64,000 nt of DNA from Streptomyces sp. V4I2 (lineage in GTDB: Bacteria > Actinomycetota > Actinomycetes > Streptomycetales > Streptomycetaceae). A program made the translations under genes and the position numbers. The notes under the pieces are model-generated. The model was not told the origin of the DNA, did no database searches, and saw nothing but the letters and a program-made list of their open reading frames with translations. The stretch lies in assembly GCF_030817655.1 (NCBI RefSeq), contig NZ_JAUSZM010000002.1, positions 1 through 64,000 of the forward strand. The letters run 5' to 3'. Shown in pieces: positions 25,481-32,793 of the stretch (the first letter of the stretch is position 1; each line of letters begins with the position of its first letter).

Positions 25481-25588
25481 GTTTTCAGGAGCGCACCGCC
25501 TTGGCACGCGCTGAAGGGCGCCACGTGCCCTCGTGCCCGGCCAGCAGGGCGTGGCGGCTGCGCAGGCGGGTGGCTTGCGGTGGGGCGT

Positions 25589-27391
25589 CTAGGCGTCGTG
25601 TCCGGTCGGTGCCGGGTACGGGGGCTGTGTCAACGAGCGGACGATGGAGGTGATTTCGCGCAGGGAGGCGACGTGGAGGGTGGCGCCCGCCTCTCTCAGC
25701 ATGCGGGCCTTGCCCCGGGTGGCGGCCACGCCGATGAACAAGATGCCCGCCGCCTGGGCCGCCAGCGCGTCGGCGACGGATTCCCCGATCAGGATGGTGC
25801 GCCGGCGCGGGCTGCCCAGCGTCGCAGCGGCCAGGGCCACGGTGTGGGGGTGCGGCTTCATCAGGCGGGGGTCGGCGGGCCGGCCGAAGACGTGGATGCG
25901 GTCGGCGGCGATGGAGGGCTCCAGGCGGGCCAGGAAGGCCTCGACCGCGGCTGCGGCATGGTCGGTGGCCACCGCCAGACGCCAGCTGCCGGCCGCCAGG
26001 ACCCGCAGCAGCTGCTGCACGCCCGCCAGCGGCTCCGCCTGCCGCACCGCTTCACTCTCCTGCTGCGCCAGCACCTGGTCCAGGCGGCTGTACTGCGCCC
26101 GGGAGGCCTGCCGGCCCAGGTGGCGCAGCATCCCCACCGGGTCGGTGGGCGTCTGCGGGCCCACCGGCAGCTGCAGCGCGTGAGCGGTCTGGATGAGCTG
26201 GTCGGAGACCGTCGGCAGGCTTGGCCCGAATACCCGGCACAGCAGTCCGTCGAAACTGAACAGCAGTGTGTGGGCCTGCCGGAAGTGCTGCTGCAGCACC
26301 GCGCCCGGCACGTGCCCGGCGATCTGGCTCTCCCGGGTGTGCAGGGCCGTCCGGACGGCCGGATACAGGGCGTCGTACCACGGCCGGTACGCCTCGCAGT
26401 GCTCCACGCCCGCGGCACAGATTTGATAGCCCCTGGGCTGCCCGGTCCCGGGCCGGCCGGAGGTCTGCAGCATCGGTGCGGGGATTGCCTCTATGGCCGA
26501 TTCGTCAATGCCCAGCTGGGCGGGGGTCAGCCACAGACCAAACGCGCGCACCACGTGCAGCAGCGCCAGGGCGTGCCAGCAGTCGGCGGGCAGCAGGCAC
26601 CGGAAGAAGGACTCCAGCCGGCTGGGCAGGGAGGTGGTGGCCTCCACGATGCGCATCGCTTCGGTGGCCTGTCTGCTGCGCGCGTCGGCCTGTTCGGCGG
26701 CTGACGTGGCGAAGTCGGCCACCGCGCCCAGGGCGGCCTGCCGGCGCTGCACCCCGCGGATGTGGGCCACCTCATGGGCCACCAGACGGGCCACTGTCGG
26801 CGCCGGCCGCCCGTACAGGCCGGCCAGTTCGACCACCTCCGGCTCGTCCGCCTGCACTGCCCCCAGCCGGCCCGGCGCGCAGTGGCGCTCCAGCAGCGGC
26901 GCCAGCAGACGCCGACTGCCCGTCAGGCGTTCGGCGACAGCGGGCACGTTGTTCAGATGCCGGTCGATGTCCCCGGTGCTGACCTGCAGGCAGGCCGCTA
27001 CCGCGGCCGCCAGTGCGTACTGGCGTGCCGAGGCCAGTCCCTCGTTCTCCAGGCGCCGGTAGCTGCGCGGCGAGACCTTCAGCCGTGCCGTGACGTCCCG
27101 TGCCCGCAGGCCACTGGCCCGCCGCAGATCGGCCAGCGTCCACGTGTGCATCGTGCTCGTATCGGCCAACTCCAGCGGCGCCACCCCCAATTGCCGGGCC
27201 AGCGCCGCTATCCGCTGCGGGTCCGGCGGGTAGAGGCCGTTCTCGTAGGCGAGGATCTGCGCCTTGCTCGCGCCCACCCGCCGCGCCAGCTCCGCAGCGC
27301 TCATGCCCCGCCCCTGTTCGGCCCCCGTCCTGGCCCGCCGCAGCCGCGCCCCGTCAAAGAACACGCCCAGCCCCCGCGCCAACGCCACCAC
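25589..27391 (-). CDS. Double-XRE protein with HExxH motif and HAD-like C-terminus, 600 aa
   Basis: Two XRE helix-turn-helix domains lie at residues about 30-75 and 84-140. A helical middle contains HEVAH at 207-211, a zinc-protease type HExxH. The C-terminal about 230 residues look like a HAD hydrolase: FSFDGLLC (motif I, 379-382), VATD (motif II), MKPHPHT (motif III, K512) and GESVAD (motif IV). The motif I nucleophile Asp is Ser, and motif IV lacks the usual GD, so phosphatase activity may be lost. A TAAAAT -10 lies just upstream at 27409-27414. Confidence 0.65.
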   Translation of the reverse strand: MVALARGLGVFFDGARLRRARTGAEQGRGMSAAELARRVGASKAQILAYENGLYPPDPQRIAALARQLGVAPLELADTSTMHTWTLADLRRASGLRARDVTARLKVSPRSYRRLENEGLASARQYALAAAVAACLQVSTGDIDRHLNNVPAVAERLTGSRRLLAPLLERHCAPGRLGAVQADEPEVVELAGLYGRPAPTVARLVAHEVAHIRGVQRRQAALGAVADFATSAAEQADARSRQATEAMRIVEATTSLPSRLESFFRCLLPADCWHALALLHVVRAFGLWLTPAQLGIDESAIEAIPAPMLQTSGRPGTGQPRGYQICAAGVEHCEAYRPWYDALYPAVRTALHTRESQIAGHVPGAVLQQHFRQAHTLLFSFDGLLCRVFGPSLPTVSDQLIQTAHALQLPVGPQTPTDPVGMLRHLGRQASRAQYSRLDQVLAQQESEAVRQAEPLAGVQQLLRVLAAGSWRLAVATDHAAAAVEAFLARLEPSIAADRIHVFGRPADPRLMKPHPHTVALAAATLGSPRRRTILIGESVADALAAQAAGILFIGVAATRGKARMLREAGATLHVASLREITSIVRSLTQPPYPAPTGHDA

Positions 27392-28074
27392 CCCCGCCGG
27401 CCAGGGTACATTTTAGGAGCACCCTGACGTTGGATCAGGAGCGAACTTGCGCTGCCTGATGGCCGGTGACCAGGTCTTTCGTGAAAAGAGGGGATGGGGG
27501 GTGCTGGCCGCTGCCGGGCCATCGTCCAGGGAAGCGGCCACAGTGGGACCCGTCCCACCGGCCGTGCGCCGGCGGTACACAGGCCGCAGCAAGGAGGCCC
27601 CGCACCCCTGCCCGTGAAGCATCAGGATGCGAGACCTCCCGCCCAGAGCGGCGATTGCCGCACCAGAGCCTTCCCGGTCGCTCGGGAAGGCCCTCTGGCC
27701 GCCTCACGGTAGCCAGTTCGAGGGACACCGACTCCCTCAGGTGCGTTGATCACCCTCCTTCGGATCCACCGGACCCGACGGAGGACGTGGCGCCATCTCC
27801 CATCCCTCCCCTCCCGCGTCGGTCGACGCGGCCGCGGCCTACCGACCCCGGGGAAGGATGCGCTCACCCTACCCAACCTGCTGCCCCGCCCCGTTTACCT
27901 CCCCAGTCGCCAAAACCCCAGCCCACACGCGGTCTTCACCCCACAACGGGCTCCCCCACCCCAGCCCCGGCTGCTGCGCCGCCCGGCTGCATTTTTATGG
28001 CTGTGCCCGCGCCGTCAGCGCGGTGTGCTCTCCCGGCACGGGCCAGGGCCGCACGGCCCGCCCCTGTCGCCAAG
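27392..28074. other. No gene seen
   Basis: Apart from the promoter region of the minus-strand XRE gene near 27405-27440, this 680-base stretch shows only short Pro/Arg-rich frames without ribosome-binding sites. Confidence 0.5.
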
Positions 28075-28741
28075 TCAGCGGCGGGTGAAGTCGTGCATCA
28101 GGTCCGCCAGGCGCCGGTCGGGGCGCTGGACGATGATGCACGAGCCGCTCTTGGTGGTAGCCAGCCGGTCGACCTCCATCTCCAGCCCCCCGCTCGGGGC
28201 ACCCGCGAGGCTGGTTCCGGTCTTTCGGACATACGCCGCCACCGCCTCCAGGGTGGCGAGGAAGGCGTGGTCGGGGGCTTCGGAGTCGAGGACGTCGTCG
28301 GTGACCTCGTGCAGCCAGTGCTGTGCCTCGCGGGCCTCGCCGAGGGCGAGGTGGTGCAGGTGCAGGCAGTAGGCGGCAGCCCGGTGGCCGGCCCCGGCGG
28401 CGAGCTGCCACCAGAACTGGGCGCTTTCGGGGTGGTCGGTCAGGTGGAGCAGGCAGGCGAAGACGAGGGCGCCGTCGACGTCCAGCTGCTCCGCGCTCGC
28501 CCGCGTCGGGTTCCTGGGCGAGACGGTCGACGTGGTCGGCGGCATCCGGCTTGTTGAGGATCCACCGGCACACCACCGACAGCCGCTGCCCGGCCTGGGC
28601 GGCGCGCACGGTGTCCGGGTGCGGCCTGGCCGCAACGGCCGCGTCGTTGGCCAGGCGGCGCAGGGCGGCGCCCACGTCGAAGGCCTCTCGCGGCGTGGTG
28701 GGGATGCGGGCGTCGGCCAGGAGGGTGTCAATGACGGTCAC
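28075..28741 (-). pseudogene. Helical-repeat partner of sigma factor, one frameshift
   Basis: The GTG at 28741 overlaps the stop of the sigma gene (GTGA). The frame MTVIDTLLADARIPTTPREA reads to about 28490; the rest (GALVFACLLHLTDHPESAQF ... DRRLADLMHDFTRR) is in another frame. Joined, it gives about 221 aa of helical TPR/Sel1-like protein (QFWWQLAAGAGHRAAAYCLH) of a type often encoded after such sigma factors in Streptomyces. A single base change restores it, so sequencing error is possible. Confidence 0.65.
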
Positions 28742-29349
28742 AGTGCTGCCCCCTTGGTGTTCTTGTGGTTCTTGCCGCCGGCCGCGGGCAGGTCCAGCCG
28801 GATGCGCAGGCGTTCCTTGCCCTTGCGGCCGTGGTAGTCGACGGTGCGGGTGTCCAGTCCCATGTAGCGGGCGATGCGCTTGGTGGGGTAGCCGAGCAGG
28901 TGGCGCAGGACGATCACGGTGAACTGGCGGGTGGGCAGCTCCAGGATCGCCTCGTACAGGCCGCCGGCACTGCTGTTGAGCTCCAGCTGGCTGCGGACCG
29001 CCGCGAGGTTGTGCGCTATCGGGCCGTTGATGAGGAACGCCGGCGGGCGGCCGTCCTCCTCGAGGCGGCGGGTGACGCCCCGGTGCAGGACGGCGAGGGT
29101 CTGCTGTTCGAGGTCGCCCTGCTGCAGCAGCCCGTCCCAGCCCCCGAGGATCTCCAAAAACACCTGGTGGACGACCTGTTCGGCGGTGCGCCGGCTGCCG
29201 AGGTGGATCTCCGCGAAGTCGTGGAAGAACTCCTGGTGCCCCAGGTAGAAGCCCTCGAAGTCGAGCGGCAGATCGGGAGGGGCCTGGACGCGCTGGCCGC
29301 GGCCGCCGTCCTGAGGCGATACGTCAGTGCCGACGTCGCCGTTGCCCAT
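28738..29349 (-). CDS. Sigma-70 (ECF-like) factor, 203 aa
   Basis: Region 2-like: FYLGHQEFFHDFAEIHLGSR ... QVVHQVFLEIL. Region 4-like: ILELPTRQFTVIVLRHLLGYPTKRIARYMGLDTRTVDYHGRKGKERLR, with a clear helix-turn-helix. The ATG at 29349 follows GGAGGA. It is co-translated with the helical partner at 28741. A TAATAAT sequence near 29500 on the minus strand may be its -10. Confidence 0.8.
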   Translation of the reverse strand: MGNGDVGTDVSPQDGGRGQRVQAPPDLPLDFEGFYLGHQEFFHDFAEIHLGSRRTAEQVVHQVFLEILGGWDGLLQQGDLEQQTLAVLHRGVTRRLEEDGRPPAFLINGPIAHNLAAVRSQLELNSSAGGLYEAILELPTRQFTVIVLRHLLGYPTKRIARYMGLDTRTVDYHGRKGKERLRIRLDLPAAGGKNHKNTKGAAL

Positions 29350-29905
29350 GCAGTCCTCCAGGGGGTGTACCGGTCCTCTCCGTTGAGGCCGGCGGGTCCG
29401 GACGCGGGCCAACTCACCCGCGTGAGCGCCCAGTTGTGTCGGGCCCTCACGCACCACCCTGTCGATTTCGCGGGCCTGAGACTCATGCGGCCCTCAAGAA
29501 TTATTACTCAGCGATCACCACGCATCACCGGAACGTGAGTCCGCTACCCGGCCGCGTATCCGAATCAGGCCCGTGAGCTGCAACAACACCACCCCCACAG
29601 ACAGTTCATCCTTCACCAACCATCCGGTTCGTGTCACACCTCACACCCAGCCCGCCATTCTCGGACGCACCGCGAAGCACCACCGTCAGTCCCGGCCCAC
29701 GATGCGCACACCCGATCCGCCACCCCACCCAGACAGACCCCGCCGGAGCACGCCGGCGCAGTGCGACACCGCAGACGCCCCCTTAACCGATGAGGGGGCA
29801 GGCCGTAGTCGCATGCCTTACGCGTTCTGCCTACGCCGGCGCCGCAGTGCGAGCACAGGCCTTCAGCGGGCGGCTTGATCGGGCGGCGGAGGGCATATCT
29901 GATCG
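29350..29905. other. No gene seen
   Basis: Upstream region of the sigma gene and left flank of the IS element. Only short unsupported frames are present. Confidence 0.5.
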
Positions 29906-30209
29906 CCTAGGCAGTTTCGTTTGGATCACCGAGCCCGACTACATCAAGATGCCGTGTCACCGGTTGAGGCGAGTCATGCACCGCTCGTCGCTGTTGCGCT
30001 GCTGGTAGGTCCCGCAGTCGGGCACGTGTGTGGCTCCCCGAGGTGATCCGGATGGCCGAGGCCGCCGGAAGGGACGGGCGACGGCCGATGAGTTTTTCCG
30101 TGATCCGCAGTCAGAGGTCATGGTTGGTGCGCTGCAGCCGCGAGTGTGGGCGAAGCGTGCACCGACCGAATCTGCTGAGAACCGGACACGAGAAAATGAG
30201 GAACCTTAG

Positions 30210-30782
30210 ATGCGCACCCTGATCAGCACCGCTTTCATCTCGCTCGACGGCGTCGTGGAGGCCCCGGGCCGCGAGCTCGGTTACCGGAACTCTGGGTGGA
30301 CCTCCAAGGACATCGAGTTCCTCCCCGAGGCATTCGACATCAAGGGCCGGGAACAGAAGGAGGCCACCGCGATGCTGATGGGCCGGACCAGCTACGAGGT
30401 GTTCAGCCCGGTGTGGCCCGACATGGAGGACTTCCCCGACTACAAGGTGATGCCGAAGTACGTCGTCTCCACCACCCTCACCGAGGACAACCTGGTGTCG
30501 AACTGGGGCGAGACGACGATCCTGCGCTCGCTCGACGACGTTGCCGCGCTGAAGGAGACCGAGGGCGGCCCGATCATCGTCCACGGCAGCGCCTCCCTGA
30601 ACCAGGCCCTTTCGGACGCCGGCCTGATCGACCGTTACCACCTGCTCGTCTTCCCGCTCCTGCTCGGGGCGGGCAAGCGGCTCTTCAGCGCCACGGACAA
30701 GGACACCCAGAAGCTCAAGCTCGTCGAGCACGAGGTCTACGCCAACGGTCTGCAGAAGAACGTCTTCGACGTCGTCCGCTGA
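30210..30782 (+). CDS. RibD/dihydrofolate-reductase-fold protein, 190 aa
   Basis: MRTLISTAFISLDGVVEAPG is the typical start of the RibD C-terminal/YwjB-type reductase family, followed by AMLMGRTSYEVFSPVWPDM, PKYVVSTTL and PIIVHGSASLNQALSDAGLI with LLVFPLLLGAGKRLF. Members bind NADPH; natural substrates are mostly unknown. The ATG at 30210 follows GAGGAACC. Codon use is less biased to the GC-rich local pattern at several Lys/Glu positions. It is a passenger within the IS element. Confidence 0.85.
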   Translation: MRTLISTAFISLDGVVEAPGRELGYRNSGWTSKDIEFLPEAFDIKGREQKEATAMLMGRTSYEVFSPVWPDMEDFPDYKVMPKYVVSTTLTEDNLVSNWGETTILRSLDDVAALKETEGGPIIVHGSASLNQALSDAGLIDRYHLLVFPLLLGAGKRLFSATDKDTQKLKLVEHEVYANGLQKNVFDVVR

Positions 30783-30860
30783 AAGGGCTCCCGCATTCGC
30801 CCTGCCGTCGCGTCCCCGGACGTGGCACTCGTCGGACGGACCTGCTCGGCGGGCGTTGGA

Positions 30861-31436
30861 TCAGCGGGCGGACCAGAGGAAGATGCCTGCGACGTGGAGT
30901 CCGGCGAGGTAGATGGTCGCGGTCTTTTCGTAGCGGGTGGCGATGCCGCGCCACTGCTTGAGGCGGTTGATGCACCGCTCGACTGTGTTGCGCTGTTTGT
31001 AGGCCTCGCGGTCGAAGGCTGGCGGCCTGCCGCCCCGGCTGCCCCGTCGCAGCCGGTGGCCACGCTGATCTGCCGGGACCGGGATCACCGCCCGGATGCC
31101 GCGCTTGCGCAGGTGGTCGCGGATCGCGCGGGATGAGTAGGCCTTATCCGCCAGGACCACGTCCGGCCTGGTGCGCGGACGACCACGTCGTCGGGGGACG
31201 CGCAGGCGGGCCATGACGTCGGTGAAGGCGGGCGCATCGCCGGCTTGTCCGGCGGTGAGAACGAACGCGAGGGGTCGGCAGCGGGCATCGGCTGCGAGGT
31301 GGATCTTGGTGGTCAGCCCGCCGCGGGACCGGCCGATGGCGTGGTCAGCCGGTTCGCCGGCCGGGGCCCCTTTTTGCGGGCCCCGGCCGCGTGCTGGTGA
31401 GCTCGCACGATCGTGGAGTCCACCGACACGGCCCAC
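30861..31436 (-). CDS. IS5-family transposase, C-terminal ORF B
   Basis: Contains GGLTTKIHLAADARCRPLAF, DVVLADKAYSSRAIRDHLRK and QRNTVERCINRLKQWRGIAT, the DDE catalytic core end (K/D and ERxxxxLK motifs) of IS427/ISL2-type transposases. It overlaps ORF A, and the shared region has a run GCAAAAAGGGG on the minus strand where ribosomal frameshifting can join the two. Confidence 0.85.
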   Translation of the reverse strand: MGRVGGLHDRASSPARGRGPQKGAPAGEPADHAIGRSRGGLTTKIHLAADARCRPLAFVLTAGQAGDAPAFTDVMARLRVPRRRGRPRTRPDVVLADKAYSSRAIRDHLRKRGIRAVIPVPADQRGHRLRRGSRGGRPPAFDREAYKQRNTVERCINRLKQWRGIATRYEKTATIYLAGLHVAGIFLWSAR

Positions 31437-31732
31437 GTCAGGTCCTCATCGGCGTCTGCCTGGGCCATCAGTGTGGTGAAGACCCGTTCCCAGGTGCCGT
31501 CGACAGCCCACATCCGCAACCGGTTGTAGACGCCTCGCCAGTTGCCGTACCTCTCCGGTAGATGGACCCACTGCGTTCCGGTCTGGAACTTGAAGGCGAT
31601 CGCGTCGATCACCTCCCGGTGATCCCTCCACCGGCCACCGCGCTTCGGCGTCCGGTCCGGGAGCAACGGCTCGATTCGCGCCCACTGCACATCGGTTAAC
31701 GGCACACCCGGACCAACGACCGACTGATCCAA
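31313..31732 (-). CDS. IS5-family transposase, N-terminal ORF A
   Basis: LTDVQWARIEPLLPDRTPKRG followed by RDHREVIDAIAFKFQTGTQW, LPERYGNWRGVYNRLRMWA and VSVDSTIVRAHQHAAG (first catalytic Asp) is the standard N-terminal ORF. The frame continues by frameshift into ORF B near 31370-31380. The probable start is TTG at 31732, inside the right terminal repeat region. Confidence 0.85.
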   Translation of the reverse strand: MDQSVVGPGVPLTDVQWARIEPLLPDRTPKRGGRWRDHREVIDAIAFKFQTGTQWVHLPERYGNWRGVYNRLRMWAVDGTWERVFTTLMAQADADEDLTWAVSVDSTIVRAHQHAAGARKKGPRPANRLTTPSAGPAAG

Positions 31733-31742
31733 ACGAAACTGC

Positions 31743-32483
31743 CTAGGTCCGCGTCAGGTCGCGGACGAGGCGGGTCAGCCGAGGTGAAGGGGCAACCTTC
31801 AACTCCCGCCGCAGCAACCGCTGGTAGTCCTGGTAGCGCTTGACCGCGCAGGCCACGTTGCCCTCGGCCAGGTGCACCTCGACGGCTATCCGGTGCGGGG
31901 TCTCACGGAACGGGTCGATAGAGGCGGCGGCAAGCGACGCCTGCAGCGCGGACAGATGACGGCCCTCAGTCTGGAAGCTCTGCGCCAGCGCCTCCAGCGC
32001 CTCCAGGGCGTACAGCCGTAGCTGGTCCCAGCGTTCGCGTTCGAGGAGCAGCCATTCGTCGTCCCAGCCGGGGAGCAGGACCTGGCTGAGGTCTGCCACC
32101 AGTTGGTCCCCGTCGCAGAACGTGCCGTCGCCGGACACGAGGCGGTGGGCCGCGTCGCACGCGTCGTGGAAGTCGACCGAAAGGGAGGAGGCGAGCACGA
32201 GGCTGTGGCCGGCGAGGTCGATGGCGGGGGCCGATCCGAGCTTTCTGCCCTGGCAGAGCGCGGACCGCAGATTGGCGGCCGCCCGGCAGGACGTGCAGTC
32301 CGGCCACAACTGCTCGGCGGCCGAGCGCCGGTGCGTGCCCTCACGGCGCAGAGCCAGGAAGGCCAGCAGCCGCTGAGCCCCGGTGGAGATGGCGACGCGC
32401 CGCCCCCCACAGGTGACTTGGAAGGGACGCAGGATTTCGAGACGTGCTCCTTGCGACACGCCTTTCACTCTGCGCGACGCCAT
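31743..32483 (-). CDS. SARP-type regulator, 246 aa
   Basis: An N-terminal OmpR-like winged helix (LEILRPFQVTCGGRRVAIST ... FLALRREGTHRRSAAEQLWP) and a bacterial transcriptional activation domain (WDQLRLYALEALEALAQSFQ ... RYQDYQRLLRRELKVAPSPR) define a small SARP without ATPase or TPR domains. The TAG stop lies in the CTAGG of the IS right end, so the insertion may have trimmed the last few residues. It is divergent from the protease operon, whose promoter region has 11-bp-spaced repeats of SARP type. The ATG at 32483 is chosen; a GTG about 25 bases downstream is possible. Confidence 0.8.
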   Translation of the reverse strand: MASRRVKGVSQGARLEILRPFQVTCGGRRVAISTGAQRLLAFLALRREGTHRRSAAEQLWPDCTSCRAAANLRSALCQGRKLGSAPAIDLAGHSLVLASSLSVDFHDACDAAHRLVSGDGTFCDGDQLVADLSQVLLPGWDDEWLLLERERWDQLRLYALEALEALAQSFQTEGRHLSALQASLAAASIDPFRETPHRIAVEVHLAEGNVACAVKRYQDYQRLLRRELKVAPSPRLTRLVRDLTRT

Positions 32484-32570
32484 ATGTGACTGCAACCGGG
32501 GGCATGCACCGGCACGTTGCCGGCCATGCCGCGTTGATGCTGCGCCGACGCCGTACACACGCTGCGCTCA

Positions 32571-32660
32571 CGTTGCAGGAACGTTTCTGCAACGCACGGT
32601 GAGAACGCTCTGGGAACGCCTCCACGACGCGCCCCGAACGTCCTCCGACTCATGTCACAA
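32571..32660 (+). promoter_or_regulatory. SARP-type direct repeats before the peptide operon
   Basis: GAACGCT, GAACGCC, CGACGCG and GAACGTC begin at 32603, 32614, 32625 and 32636, exactly 11 bases apart, the helical phasing used by SARP activators. Just upstream, CGTTGCAG/CTGCAACG forms an 8-bp inverted repeat (32571-32594) around GAACGTTT. A promoter would lie near 32645-32665, leaving a leader of about 130 bases before the protease ATG. Confidence 0.6.
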
Positions 32661-32793
32661 CGAATGCGAAGCGCGCCGGTGGGACACCTTGTCGCGTGGC
32701 CCCGGCGCGTCGTACAGGAGGGCCGGACCACATCGGACCGCAGGGGACTGCGTCGGAAAATCCTCGGGACACCTCGGTGCGCGGAGGCTTCGT

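Larger units (their letters stand above)
29906..31746. mobile_element. IS5-family element with passenger gene
   Basis: 24-bp terminal inverted repeats CCTAGGCAGTTTCGTTTGGA.. at 29906-29929 and its complement at 31723-31746 match in 23 of 24 positions, with CTAG at both edges. A second internal TTGGATCAG at 30854 begins the conserved IS body. Bases 29921-30010 are a decayed copy of the same transposase end (GGTTGAGGCG...GCACCGCTCG corresponds to 30956-30985). The reductase gene thus sits between a decayed left end and the intact transposase. The right end abuts the SARP stop codon. Confidence 0.7.
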
